A DNA stretch of 48,790 nt from Lachnospiraceae bacterium (GCA_024687305.1 JAILEQ010000133.1:1-48790); one strand, 5' to 3'; counted from the first letter of the stretch, positions 26,086 through 35,221 are shown. The notes: generated by a model from the letters alone, not told the origin. Program-made: numbers and translations.

Positions 26086-27192
26086 CTACTTATTATATTT
26101 CTTCATATGATCCAAAACGTGTGATGCGTAAGTCGAAAACAGTTCTCTGTCGGTCTTACGCTCGTTGGTCAGTTCAAAGAAGAGGTTCTTTGAGGAGTAT
26201 TCTTTCTTAAAGAAAGGATTAACCACAGCGTCCCATTCGGGTAAGAACTGTGAACGTTTCCTGGTGTAGCATGTGTCTGCCGTGGCCTGTACGCGGTGCG
26301 ATCTGTCCACAAACGATGCGACCGATTTATGAAGAGCGGTATCTTCGGCAGGCAGATAGTAGTATTCTTTGTAATTGGCATAATAATATTTGAGTTCTTC
26401 CTCGTAGAGAGGGACACGTAACATGGCCTGTCCTGAAGCACCTGCGAAATAACATCCGTCAACGGACAAAGAAACGGGTATCGGAAGATCCGAAGGCGTA
26501 TTCAATGTCATCAAAAGTTCCGAATGTCTCTGGTTTGAAGTGTCGTTAAAGTAATTGGCCGAAACTTTGGTGACAACCACCTTTTCGTTGAAAAGGTCAA
26601 AGTATGAGAGTATCGGAAGTATATTCACAAGTCCTTTGATGTCTTCGTAGTTATGAAGCAGCAGAAGGTCTTTTTTTGCGGGATCCTTTTCTGAAACATA
26701 TGAATGATATATTCCTATAAGATCTCCTCCGGTATAAATGTCTTCACGATCGATCTTTAAGAATTTTTCTATCGTTTTCTGCTTGCAGTTCTCAACTTTC
26801 AAGAAATTTTTGTAAGGCGAAATACGTCTGAAGATATCCACACCGTCAAAGGCATCAAATGAATGATCGAGACCATGTTCCATACATTTGGCGGCGATAT
26901 AAGGAATATCGAAATTGTTACCGTTAAAATGAATGAGATATTTGTAATCCGAAGCAAAATCAAAGAAACGATCGATCACTTCGGTCTCTTCGGAATACTC
27001 GTCGGCAAAAAACTGGACAGATCTAAAAACGCCGTCTTTAAAGTACACACAGCCGATAAGATAAAGGTTCGAAGTACGGGCGGTAAAACCGGTCGTTTCG
27101 ATATCGATGAAAAGGCATTGCTCACAAGGCGAAAGCTTTTCAAGCGGGTAATTCAATTTAATATCGTCTATAACTCTTTCTATGATCTGCAT
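26086..27192 (-). CDS. YprB-type RNase H-like exonuclease-fold protein
   Basis: A 368-residue protein whose first 210 residues form an RNase H-like (DnaQ/DEDD) nuclease fold of the YprB family. Acidic motif I is FIDIETTGF near residue 28, motif II is HFNGNNFDIPYIAAKC near 89, and motif III lies in LLHNYEDIKGL near 180. The C-terminal third has no recognised motif. The natural substrate is not known. The ATG at 27192 lacks a clear ribosome site. It is divergent from rnfC with 160 bp between. Confidence 0.85.
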   Translation of the reverse strand: MQIIERVIDDIKLNYPLEKLSPCEQCLFIDIETTGFTARTSNLYLIGCVYFKDGVFRSVQFFADEYSEETEVIDRFFDFASDYKYLIHFNGNNFDIPYIAAKCMEHGLDHSFDAFDGVDIFRRISPYKNFLKVENCKQKTIEKFLKIDREDIYTGGDLIGIYHSYVSEKDPAKKDLLLLHNYEDIKGLVNILPILSYFDLFNEKVVVTKVSANYFNDTSNQRHSELLMTLNTPSDLPIPVSLSVDGCYFAGASGQAMLRVPLYEEELKYYYANYKEYYYLPAEDTALHKSVASFVDRSHRVQATADTCYTRKRSQFLPEWDAVVNPFFKKEYSSKNLFFELTNERKTDRELFSTYASHVLDHMKKYNK

Positions 27193-27240
27193 ATTGATAT
27201 TCTATCATTTGAGTTTTCATTTCACAAGAAATAAATTAAA

Positions 27241-27252
27241 GACACAAGTGTC
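27241..27252. promoter_or_regulatory. Inverted repeat upstream of the rnf promoter
   Basis: GACAC-AA-GTGTC lies about 34 bp upstream of the rnfC -35, between divergent genes. It is a possible operator half-site pair; no regulator is assigned. Confidence 0.4.
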
Positions 27253-27285
27253 ATAATAAGACAAAAAACAGATGAAATTCAAGTT

Positions 27286-27314
27286 TTGACACAGGTATCA
27301 TTATGTAGTATTAT
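27286..27314 (+). promoter_or_regulatory. rnf operon promoter
   Basis: TTGACA at 27286-27291 and TATTAT at 27309-27314, spacer 17 bp; the -35 is a perfect consensus. Confidence 0.82.
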
Positions 27315-27352
27315 AAAGTGGTATTGGAATTTTGATGAAGGATGGTTTACGT

Positions 27353-28669
27353 ATGGCAAGTCTGACTTTCAGGGGCGGTATACATCCGTTTGACGGTAAA
27401 GATATGTCAAAGGATATTCCCATTAAGGATATCAATCCCGGCCCTGTTCTGGTTTATCCCCTTTCTCAGCACATCGGTGCACCCTGTACTCCACTCGTGA
27501 ATAAAGGCGATCATGTACTTTGCGGACAGAAGATAGCTGAGGCGCAAGGTTTTGTTTCGGCGCCGATATATTCGTCTGTTTCGGGTACGGTTAAAGACAT
27601 CACAGCGCACAGAGTTCTGACAGGAAATGATGCACAGTGCATCATTATCGAGAACGACGGAATGTACGATGAAGTTGAATATCCCGCTGTTAAACCTGTT
27701 GATGAACTTACAAACGAAGAGATCATAGGTCTTGTAAAAGAAGCCGGTGTTGTCGGAATGGGCGGTGCAGGTTTTCCCACTCATGTGAAGATGTCCGTTA
27801 AGGAACCGCACAAGATCGATTACATCATAGTTAACGGGGCCGAGTGCGAGCCTTATCTTACGAGCGATTACAGAAAGATGATAGAAGAGCCCGAAAAGCT
27901 CATCGAAGGTCTTAAGATATATCTTAAATTATTCCCCTATTCTCTTGGGATAATAGCGATCGAAGACAATAAGCCGGATTGTATAAAAGTTTTCAAAGCT
28001 CTTACCAAAGATGAGCAGCGAATTACCGTTAAAGCTTTACGGACAAAGTATCCGCAGGGATCGGAAAGGCATCTTATATATGCCTGCACGGCTCGTCAGA
28101 TAAATTCGACGATGCTTCCGGCCGATGTGGGATGCATCGTAAACAACGTCGATACCGTTCTTTCGGTTCGAAGTGCCGTATATGAAGGCAAACCGTTGAT
28201 CTACCGAATCGTTACCGTTACCGGCGACTGTATAAAAAATCCCAGAAACTTCAGAGTTCGTGTCGGAACGCTGTATTCTAAACTTCTTGAAGAAGCCGGC
28301 GGATTTCGAAAAGAACCCGAGAAGATAATCTCCGGCGGCCCTATGATGGGTATATGTATGTTTGACCTTGACGTGCCCGTTACCAAGACCGCTTCCGCAC
28401 TTTTGTGTCTTTCAAGAGACGATGTATCGGCTATGGAAACAACAAACTGTATTAACTGCGGAAAGTGTACTGCGGTATGTCCTTCAAGACTCGTTCCCGG
28501 TGTTCTCTCGGAACATGCCGAACATTTCAACGAAGAAGAATTTATGGCTTGTAACGGCGTAGAATGCGTTGAATGCGGTTGTTGCAGCTATGTATGTCCC
28601 GCCAAGCGTCCGCTTGCCCAGAATATCAAATCAATGCGCAAGATAATGCTTGCAAAAAAGAAAAAGTAG
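27353..28669 (+). CDS. rnfC: Rnf complex subunit C
   Basis: The NADH-binding, membrane-associated subunit of the ion-translocating ferredoxin:NAD+ oxidoreductase. It is 438 residues from this start. A glycine-rich FMN/NAD site reads GVVGMGGAGFPTHVK near 133-147. Two four-cysteine iron-sulfur motifs near the C-terminus are CINCGKCTAVCPS and CVECGCCSYVCPA. Upstream in-frame TTG (27332) and ATG (27335) exist, but the ATG at 27353 follows AAGGA by 10 nt and gives the usual short N-terminus before FRGGIHPFDGK. It heads the order C-D-G-E-A-B common in clostridia. Confidence 0.95.
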   Translation: MASLTFRGGIHPFDGKDMSKDIPIKDINPGPVLVYPLSQHIGAPCTPLVNKGDHVLCGQKIAEAQGFVSAPIYSSVSGTVKDITAHRVLTGNDAQCIIIENDGMYDEVEYPAVKPVDELTNEEIIGLVKEAGVVGMGGAGFPTHVKMSVKEPHKIDYIIVNGAECEPYLTSDYRKMIEEPEKLIEGLKIYLKLFPYSLGIIAIEDNKPDCIKVFKALTKDEQRITVKALRTKYPQGSERHLIYACTARQINSTMLPADVGCIVNNVDTVLSVRSAVYEGKPLIYRIVTVTGDCIKNPRNFRVRVGTLYSKLLEEAGGFRKEPEKIISGGPMMGICMFDLDVPVTKTASALLCLSRDDVSAMETTNCINCGKCTAVCPSRLVPGVLSEHAEHFNEEEFMACNGVECVECGCCSYVCPAKRPLAQNIKSMRKIMLAKKKK

Positions 28670-28681
28670 GAGGAAGAAAAA

Positions 28682-29617
28682 TTGGACGGATTGTTAAATG
28701 TATCATCTAATCCCCATATCCGCTCAAAGCAGACGACGAGTTCGATCATGCTCATGGTTGTTATCTCGCTTCTTCCCGCTTGCGGTTACGGTATTTTCAG
28801 ATTCGGTCTCAAAGCGCTTATGCTCTTAAGTGTTTCCGTGATCGGATGTATTTTCTTTGAATATCTTTTTACATTCATTTTAAGAAAGAAACCCACGATC
28901 GGAGATTTTTCCGCAGTCGTTACGGGATTGCTCTTGGGAATGAACCTTCCGCCTACGGCACCCTGGTGGATCGCACTTGTCGGTGCGTTTTTCGCTATAA
29001 TCGTTGTAAAGATGCTTTTCGGCGGACTGGGACAGAATTTCATGAATCCTGCTCTCGGAGCGAGATGTTTTCTTCTTATATCATTTACATCAATAATGAC
29101 CGATTTCAACATCGACGCAATGTCCGGAGCCACTCCGCTTGCAAGACTTGAAGCAGGTGAAAAAGTTGACATCGTTTCGCTTCTTACGGGCAATATTCAG
29201 GGAACCATAGGAGAGACCTCTGCGATCTGCCTTTTGATAGGCGGGTGTTTACTTTTCCTTTTCGGCGTTATAGACCTTATAATCCCTTTGCTCTATATTC
29301 TGTCGTTTGCTCTTTGCATAGCGGCCTTCGGCGGATACGGATTTAATTTCTCGTATATCATATCCCACATTTTAAGTGGCGGTCTTATGCTCGGCGCTTT
29401 CTTTATGGCGACCGATTATACTACGAGACCGATCTCAAAAACCGGTCAGGCACTTTACGGAGTTTTACTTGGCATTCTGACAGCGGTTTTAAGAGTTTTC
29501 GGCCCTTCGGCCGAAGGTGTTTCTTATGCGATCATCATCGGAAACTTACTTGTTCCTTTGATCGATAAGATAACCCGCCCCGCATATTTCGGAAAGGGGG
29601 CGACAAAGAATGCGTAA
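28682..29617 (+). CDS. rnfD: Rnf complex subunit D
   Basis: A 311-residue integral membrane subunit with about nine helices that carries a covalent FMN. The flavin attachment threonine lies in AMSGATPLARL near residue 156. It starts with TTG at 28682 behind AGGAGG. It overlaps rnfG by 8 bp. ApbE, encoded at the end of the operon on the other strand, is the expected enzyme for FMN attachment. Confidence 0.95.
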   Translation: MDGLLNVSSNPHIRSKQTTSSIMLMVVISLLPACGYGIFRFGLKALMLLSVSVIGCIFFEYLFTFILRKKPTIGDFSAVVTGLLLGMNLPPTAPWWIALVGAFFAIIVVKMLFGGLGQNFMNPALGARCFLLISFTSIMTDFNIDAMSGATPLARLEAGEKVDIVSLLTGNIQGTIGETSAICLLIGGCLLFLFGVIDLIIPLLYILSFALCIAAFGGYGFNFSYIISHILSGGLMLGAFFMATDYTTRPISKTGQALYGVLLGILTAVLRVFGPSAEGVSYAIIIGNLLVPLIDKITRPAYFGKGATKNA

Positions 29618-30221
29618 AAACGACATTACGGAAGTAATCAAAAATGCGCTTATAATGCTTGCTATTGCTTTAATCGCAGGGATCATATTGGGAATAGTCC
29701 ATTCAGTCACAAAAGGCCCCATAGAGATAATGGAGCAGGCTAAAAAGAAAGAAGCGAATTCAAGAGTTTTTATCAACGCATATTCGTTTGAAGAAGTTCC
29801 GGTTGATACCGCTTTTGTTGAAGAGAATCTTCAGGGTGTTGATATCGGTGAAGTTTTAAACGCACAAAATGAAAACGGCGAAAGTCTTGGATATGTTATC
29901 GAAGTTATAAGTCATGAAGGATATGGCGGAGACATAGTGATAAGAGTCGGTATTCAGAACGACGGTACCACCAATGCTATAGCGATAACCGAGATAAGCG
30001 AGACTGCCGGCCTTGGAATGAGAGCGCCCGATGAACTGGTTCCTCAGTTCGTTGAAAGAAATGCCGAGAGATTTGAAGTCGTTAAAACGGGTGCGATACT
30101 CGACAATCAGATAAATGCCATGTCCAGTGCCACTATAACATCCAAAGCTGTGGTAGGCGCAGTAAATGCGGCTCTTGACTATATGCACGGCGTACTTCAA
30201 GGAGGTGACGTAAATGAATGA
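29610..30221 (+). CDS. rnfG: Rnf complex subunit G
   Basis: A 203-residue subunit with one N-terminal membrane helix (about residues 12-33) and an external FMN-binding domain. The covalent FMN site is AMSSATITSKAVV near residue 169, with the second conserved motif TAGLGMR near 131. It overlaps both neighbours by 8 bp, indicating a tightly coupled operon. Confidence 0.95.
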   Translation: MRKNDITEVIKNALIMLAIALIAGIILGIVHSVTKGPIEIMEQAKKKEANSRVFINAYSFEEVPVDTAFVEENLQGVDIGEVLNAQNENGESLGYVIEVISHEGYGGDIVIRVGIQNDGTTNAIAITEISETAGLGMRAPDELVPQFVERNAERFEVVKTGAILDNQINAMSSATITSKAVVGAVNAALDYMHGVLQGGDVNE

Positions 30222-31650
30222 TAACAAACAAAACCTCCCCAAAGTAATGGGTGAAAGACTTTTAAACGGTCTTTTTAAAGAAAATCCCACATTTGTGTTG
30301 CTGCTTGGTATGTGTCCGACGCTTGCGGTAACCACGAGTGCGATAAACGGTCTCGGAATGGGCCTTACAACACTTGTTGTATTGACTCTCAGCAACCTTA
30401 TCATTTCACTTCTCAGAAAAGTGATCCCGGATAAGATAAGGATTCCGGCTTTTATCGTCATAATCGCTTCGTTCGTTACGATAGTCGAACTTTTGTTAAA
30501 AGCTTATATCCCTTCGCTTTACGAAGCGCTCGGAATTTATATTCCGCTCATCGTGGTTAACTGTATAATTTTGGGGCGTGCCGAAGCATATGCTTATTCA
30601 AACGGTGTTGTGGCATCACTTTTCGACGGTCTGGGAATGGGAATGGGCTTTACGCTGGCTCTGACCCTTATCGGTGCCTTCAGAGAACTTCTCGGAACGG
30701 GAAAGATATTTGATCTTTCCGTTATGCCTTCGTCATTCGTTCCCGCCAGCATCTTTGTTATGGCGCCGGGTGCTTTCTTTGTACTGGCAATCCTTACGGC
30801 GATCCAGAACTTCATAAAAGATGTCGGCACCAAGAAAGGTAAGGATATGTCCAAGATCCAATCAGGTTGTGGCGGCGATTGCTTGTCTTGCGAAAAGGAT
30901 TGCAAAAAGGACGTTTCGGAAAACACGGAAAACGTAAAAGATGAGGATTTAAGCTATTCCGAATCTGAACTTAAGGCTTCCGGTAAAAAGAAAAAATCCG
31001 AAGAAAAGGCCGGCGATAAAGAAGAGAGCAAAAAAGAAAGTCCTTCGGAAAAGACCGAAGAGGCCGATGCCGGGAAATCAGACGAGAAACCGGAAAAGAA
31101 GTTAAAGAAAGAGAAAAAAGAGAAGGTTAAAAAGAAAGACAAAGTCTTCGCAAATATCGAGAAAGCAGAGCAGCAAAATCTTGATAAAGAAGCCGTAAAG
31201 GGAGAGGCTTCCAAAGATAATAAGGTCGAGATAAAAGAAGAGACAAAAGAAAAGAAAAAAGAAGAACCGGTAAATGATAATAGCGAAGAAAATTCGGTAG
31301 CGATGGCCCAAACGCCTGAAGAAAAGGTTGAAGAGCCCAATAAGGAGCAAAAGGCCAAACCGAAGGAAGAACCCCAAGCTGTTGTTGAAGAGATCAAAGA
31401 AGATACCGTGAAAGATACTTCGGAAGAATCGGGAAACGATGTTCCGGAAGAAGACGAAGTCATCATCATAACCGACGAAGACGGGCAACCCGTTTCGGAC
31501 GAGATCGAATTCTTTGACATCGAAGTTTTGAAAGAGCAGGCCATGAAGCGTGCGCAGACCAAAAAGAAAAAGCGTATGAGTGTTGATAAAGCAAAACTCA
31601 TGCTTTCAAAAGCCGAAGAGACTTTAAAGGAGGGAGAAGACAATGATTAA
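30214..31650 (+). CDS. rnfE: Rnf complex subunit E with a long charged C-terminal extension
   Basis: The first 205 residues are a normal RnfE: six membrane helices with NPTFVLLLGMCPTLAVTTSA near residue 25 and YIPLIVVNCIILGRAEA near 109. RnfE and RnfA together form the electron and ion path in the membrane. The usual length is about 200-230 residues; this one has 478. After the last helix comes a four-cysteine cluster (C219, C223, C226, C230), then about 250 residues dominated by Lys and Glu, ending in an amphipathic stretch (VDKAKLMLSKAEETLKEG). The tail is in frame, has no internal stop and runs directly into rnfA with an 8-bp overlap, so it is not an obvious frameshift product. Confidence 0.93.
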   Translation: MNDNKQNLPKVMGERLLNGLFKENPTFVLLLGMCPTLAVTTSAINGLGMGLTTLVVLTLSNLIISLLRKVIPDKIRIPAFIVIIASFVTIVELLLKAYIPSLYEALGIYIPLIVVNCIILGRAEAYAYSNGVVASLFDGLGMGMGFTLALTLIGAFRELLGTGKIFDLSVMPSSFVPASIFVMAPGAFFVLAILTAIQNFIKDVGTKKGKDMSKIQSGCGGDCLSCEKDCKKDVSENTENVKDEDLSYSESELKASGKKKKSEEKAGDKEESKKESPSEKTEEADAGKSDEKPEKKLKKEKKEKVKKKDKVFANIEKAEQQNLDKEAVKGEASKDNKVEIKEETKEKKKEEPVNDNSEENSVAMAQTPEEKVEEPNKEQKAKPKEEPQAVVEEIKEDTVKDTSEESGNDVPEEDEVIIITDEDGQPVSDEIEFFDIEVLKEQAMKRAQTKKKKRMSVDKAKLMLSKAEETLKEGEDND

Positions 31651-32221
31651 AAATCTGATACTGCTGTCACTTGGATCGGCACTCATAAATAACGTTGTTT
31701 TAAGCCAGTTTTTGGGCTTATGTCCTTTCCTTGGAGTTTCCAAGAAGGTTAAGACGGCCCTGGGAATGGGTGGATCGGTCATATTTGTAATAACGCTCAG
31801 CAGTCTCGTTACGGGCGTTATTTACGAACAGCTTCTTAAGCGATTTGACATCACATATTTAAAGACGATCGTATTCATTCTTGTTATTGCTGCTTTGGTG
31901 CAGTTTTTGGAGATGTTTTTAAAACGTTACATTCCATCGCTTTATAAGGCGCTCGGCGTATACCTTCCCCTCATCACGACAAACTGTGCGGTATTGGGTG
32001 TTGCGCTTACGAATGTGACAAAAGAATACAATCTGCTCGAAGGAACCGTGAACGGTTTTTCGACTGCCCTCGGATTTGCAATTTCAATCGTTATTCTTGC
32101 GGGTCTTCGTGAGAGAATGCAATACAACGATATTCCCAAACCCTTTAAAGGAATGCCGATCGTGCTCATCAGTGCAGGACTGATGGCCATTGCTTTTTGC
32201 GGATTTTCGGGTCTTATCTGA
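31643..32221 (+). CDS. rnfA: Rnf complex subunit A
   Basis: A 192-residue integral membrane subunit with six helices, homologous to RnfE in inverted topology. NNVVLSQFLGLCPFLGVSKK near residue 13 and YLPLITTNCAVLGVAL near 108 contain the conserved cysteines that bind an iron-sulfur cluster between RnfA and RnfE. It overlaps rnfE by 8 bp. Confidence 0.96.
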   Translation: MIKNLILLSLGSALINNVVLSQFLGLCPFLGVSKKVKTALGMGGSVIFVITLSSLVTGVIYEQLLKRFDITYLKTIVFILVIAALVQFLEMFLKRYIPSLYKALGVYLPLITTNCAVLGVALTNVTKEYNLLEGTVNGFSTALGFAISIVILAGLRERMQYNDIPKPFKGMPIVLISAGLMAIAFCGFSGLI

Positions 32222-32256
32222 TTTGATTAAGGTATTTTTACCCTGGAGGTTACTGT

Positions 32257-33066
32257 ATGGATTTTAATGCTGTTTTAACGGCTGTCATAATAGTAGGAGC
32301 CATCGGTCTTTTGGTAGGTATCTTTTTGGGTATCGGTGCCATCGTATTTAAGGTTGAGACCGATCCGAGAGAAGATGAAGTGTTAAAAGCGCTTCCCGGA
32401 AATAACTGCGGAGGATGCGGATTTCCCGGTTGCAGCGGACTGGCCGCCGCAATAGTCAAAGGCGAAGCAGAAGTTGGTCAGTGTCCGGTCGGTGGGGCGG
32501 AGGTCGCCGCTAAGATCGGGGCGATAATGGGCGTCGAAGCAAACACAAAAGAAAAGATGGTAGCTTTTGTGGCATGCCATGCTCATAATGATGACATTAC
32601 TCTTGATTATGAATATACCGGAGTGGAAGATTGCAGAATGCTTGGATTTGTTCCTAACGGCGGTCCCAAGTCCTGCAATTTCGGATGCCTCGGTTTCGGA
32701 ACATGTGTATCGGTATGCCCGTTCGACGCCATACATGTTGTTGACGGTGTGGCCGTTGTAGACAGGGATAAGTGTAAGGCATGCGGTAAATGCGTGAGCG
32801 TATGTCCCAAAAATCTCATCAGCCTAATACCTTACTCTTCACAGTATGCGGTAGCATGTTCCAACAAAGAAAAAGGCCCCGTTGCCATGAAGCAATGCAA
32901 GGCTGCATGTATCGGTTGCGGAATATGTGCAAAAAACTGTCCCGCAGGTGCTGTTACGGTCACCGATTTTGTCGCAAAGATAGATCCGGAACTTTGTAAA
33001 AACTGCGGGGTTTGTAAAGAGAAATGCCCCAAGAAGAGCATTGATGATCTTCAGTCGAAAGAATAA
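32257..33066 (+). CDS. rnfB: Rnf complex subunit B
   Basis: The ferredoxin-accepting subunit, 269 residues. One N-terminal membrane helix is followed by a cluster motif NNCGGCGFPGCSGLA near residue 49. Several ferredoxin-like cysteine sets follow: CLGFGTCVSVCPF, CKACGKCVSVCPK, CIGCGICAKNCPA and CKNCGVCKEKCPK. Electrons enter here from reduced ferredoxin. Its last 16 bp overlap the end of apbE on the opposite strand, and no terminator is visible after it. Confidence 0.96.
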   Translation: MDFNAVLTAVIIVGAIGLLVGIFLGIGAIVFKVETDPREDEVLKALPGNNCGGCGFPGCSGLAAAIVKGEAEVGQCPVGGAEVAAKIGAIMGVEANTKEKMVAFVACHAHNDDITLDYEYTGVEDCRMLGFVPNGGPKSCNFGCLGFGTCVSVCPFDAIHVVDGVAVVDRDKCKACGKCVSVCPKNLISLIPYSSQYAVACSNKEKGPVAMKQCKAACIGCGICAKNCPAGAVTVTDFVAKIDPELCKNCGVCKEKCPKKSIDDLQSKE

Positions 33067-34031
33067 GAGTAGATGACGGATTTGTCATCTTTTATAAAAA
33101 TGCATTCGTAATCTTCGTAGCCGTCTATGAATTCAAGCCCTTCATCAATGCCTTTGATGTAAAGGACTGTTGAAAGAGCATCACATACGGCTGACGAAGG
33201 TCCGATAACAGAGACGCTTAACAGGTTATTCTTAACGGGATAACCTGTTTTTGTATCCAGTATATGATGATAGATATCGCCGTTATATTCAAAGTATCTT
33301 TCGTAGCATCCGCTTGTGACTACGCTGAGATCGTTGACTTCAACAAAAGTGATAGGTTCGCTGCTGTCGGAAAAGGGTTCCTTTATCCCGACTTTAAAAG
33401 GAGATGAATCGGGTTTGGAGCCTATTACGAGAACATTTCCGCCCAGGTTTATTATCCCGCTTTCAATTCCCAGGCTTTCTGCGCGTTCTTTCAATCTGTC
33501 GGCGATAAAACCTTTTGCGACGGCGCCTATATCGACCAGTGCATACGGATCGTTTATCGTTACTTTATCTTTGTTGATCGATATTAAGTCGATATCGATA
33601 TGCCCAAGAGCGTTATCGATATCCGTTTTTGACGGTATGTCGGGTGTTTCTGATTTAAAATCCCATAAAGAAGAAAGTGCACCTATCATAGGATCGAACG
33701 ATCCGCCGCTTTCTTTTGCAAAGTCAATGCAATAAGTAAGAAGTTCGGCGGTTTCCTGCGAAACAGAGACAGTTTGTCCGTTTGAATGATTTATCTTGTA
33801 AATATCGGAGCTTTCAACACTTTTGTTTAAAAGTCCGTCATAGTATGCTGCAAGTTTAAGACATGAATCTGCAGCTTCATCGGAAAATTCACCGAAAAAT
33901 TCAAGCGTGATCAGCGTATCAAAATAAAAGCCCGAGATCGAAGCTTTTTTAAGATCATTCCTTGTGCACGAAGAAAACGATAATACAGTCATTATAACAA
34001 TAGTTAAAGCGAGGATCTTTCTTTTTACCAA
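33051..34031 (-). CDS. apbE: FAD:protein FMN transferase
   Basis: A 326-residue exported lipoprotein (lipobox FSSC, Cys22) that transfers FMN from FAD onto threonine or serine of target proteins outside the membrane. Family motifs are YFDTLITLEFFG, GGSFDPMIGALSSLWDF, VDIGAVAKGFIADR near residue 165 and YHHILDTKTGYPV near 255. RnfD and RnfG encoded next door carry the matching target motifs and are likely substrates. The start is TTG at 34031 behind AAGGAG. The gene is convergent with rnfB, overlapping it by 16 bp. Confidence 0.94.
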   Translation of the reverse strand: MVKRKILALTIVIMTVLSFSSCTRNDLKKASISGFYFDTLITLEFFGEFSDEAADSCLKLAAYYDGLLNKSVESSDIYKINHSNGQTVSVSQETAELLTYCIDFAKESGGSFDPMIGALSSLWDFKSETPDIPSKTDIDNALGHIDIDLISINKDKVTINDPYALVDIGAVAKGFIADRLKERAESLGIESGIINLGGNVLVIGSKPDSSPFKVGIKEPFSDSSEPITFVEVNDLSVVTSGCYERYFEYNGDIYHHILDTKTGYPVKNNLLSVSVIGPSSAVCDALSTVLYIKGIDEGLEFIDGYEDYECIFIKDDKSVIYSYSFD

Positions 34032-34087
34032 ACCAGCGTCTCCTTGATAAACCGTTTGTTTAATGATACTCTATATTAGAAAAAAAC

Positions 34088-34106
34088 AACAGACAAATCG
34101 TCTGTT
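34088..34106. promoter_or_regulatory. Inverted repeat before the GH25-like gene
   Basis: AACAGAC (34088-34094) and GTCTGTT (34100-34106) form a 7-bp dyad with a 5-bp loop, 17 bp before the ATG. It may be an operator or an mRNA hairpin near the ribosome site. Confidence 0.45.
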
Positions 34107-34123
34107 ATGTATGGGAAACACAG

Positions 34124-35221
34124 ATGAAACTTGATGACGATTACAATTCATCATATGAGAAGGGAAAATATCAGTCGACATTGGCGGCAGTGATCGTTTT
34201 TACGGTTATAGCCGTCGTTATTGTTGTGCTTATCGCAAATGCGGATAAGATCAAAAGGCGTGATGCTGCGCACAATTCAGTATCCGTTACGGCTTCATCG
34301 GTTGTTGAAAGTGTTTCGGAAGAAGAATATTCTTACGGCGTTTCTTCGCTTCATCCCGAAGATCTTGATTTTTATCAGATGTATAAAGGTGAAGATAATA
34401 CCGAGTCAGTGAGTGAGTCCGTATCGGAAGAAGAAACCGTGGAACTCGGCCCCGAGGAAGACGGAAAGCATACACTTGTGACTTATTATGACGGGACGAC
34501 CGAATGGGTCTCCATAAGCAAATATATCACCAAGAATATTTATGATTACACTAATCTTTATAACCAGGACGGTATCATGGAATATTCAAAAAACGGTCAT
34601 GTGATAAGTTCTTTCGGTGTCGATATTTCAAAAGATCAGGATTATGTTGATTTTAATAAGTTAAAAAAGGCGGGCTGTGATTTTGTGATGATCAGAGTCG
34701 GCCAGAGAGGTTATACATCGGGGCAGATCACGATCGACGAATATTTTGAAGACAATATAAGAAGAGCTTCTCAGGCGGGACTTGAGATCGGCGTCTATTT
34801 CTGGTCTCAGGCAGTTACGGAGGAAGAAGCGATAGAAGAGGCCCAGTTCGTTATCGATAATGTTAAAGACTATACTCTTGTTTATCCCGTTGCCTTTGTA
34901 ATGCAATATCCCGAGGAAGGAACCGCCAGAGTCGAAGCCCTCACAAGAGCAGACAAAACGACGGTCACAAGGGCATTTTTAAAGAAGATAGAAGAAGCCG
35001 GATACAAGAGTGTTGTATACGGCGACAAAGCATGGCTTATCAAATATCTGGAACTTAATAAAGTGGTGTCCGATTATGATGTATGGTTAAGCGAAGAAGG
35101 CGATCTTCCCACATATCCTTACGAATATACGATGTGGCAATACAATAAAAAAGGATCGATCTCCGGGATCAAGGGCGATGTATCTTTTAACATCAGCATG
35201 GTCGATTACACTTTAAGATAG
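34124..35221 (+). CDS. GH25-like membrane-anchored protein lacking the catalytic D-x-E
   Basis: A 365-residue protein with a short cytosolic start, one membrane helix (about 20-41), a Ser/Glu-rich linker (about 45-110) and a GH25 muramidase-like domain from about 160. The fold markers are present: FGVDISKDQDYVDFNKLKKA, FVMIRVGQRGY, GVYFWSQAVTEEEAIEEAQF and MWQYNKKGSISGIKG. In GH25 enzymes the strand after YPV normally reads F-D-x-E and supplies the catalytic pair. Here it reads F258-V259-M260-Q261, so both acids are missing. The late VDLN-like motif is VSFN. It is probably a cell-wall-binding pseudoenzyme, or less likely an enzyme with a rearranged site. Its end overlaps the next gene by 9 bp tail to tail. 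Confidence 0.85.
   Translation: MKLDDDYNSSYEKGKYQSTLAAVIVFTVIAVVIVVLIANADKIKRRDAAHNSVSVTASSVVESVSEEEYSYGVSSLHPEDLDFYQMYKGEDNTESVSESVSEEETVELGPEEDGKHTLVTYYDGTTEWVSISKYITKNIYDYTNLYNQDGIMEYSKNGHVISSFGVDISKDQDYVDFNKLKKAGCDFVMIRVGQRGYTSGQITIDEYFEDNIRRASQAGLEIGVYFWSQAVTEEEAIEEAQFVIDNVKDYTLVYPVAFVMQYPEEGTARVEALTRADKTTVTRAFLKKIEEAGYKSVVYGDKAWLIKYLELNKVVSDYDVWLSEEGDLPTYPYEYTMWQYNKKGSISGIKGDVSFNISMVDYTLR

Noticed and set aside
30954..31643. Long open frame on the minus strand (about 229 codons) rich in Ser and Phe
   Set aside because: It is the antisense shadow of the Lys/Glu-rich tail of rnfE; it has no ribosome site and its composition is fully explained by that tail.
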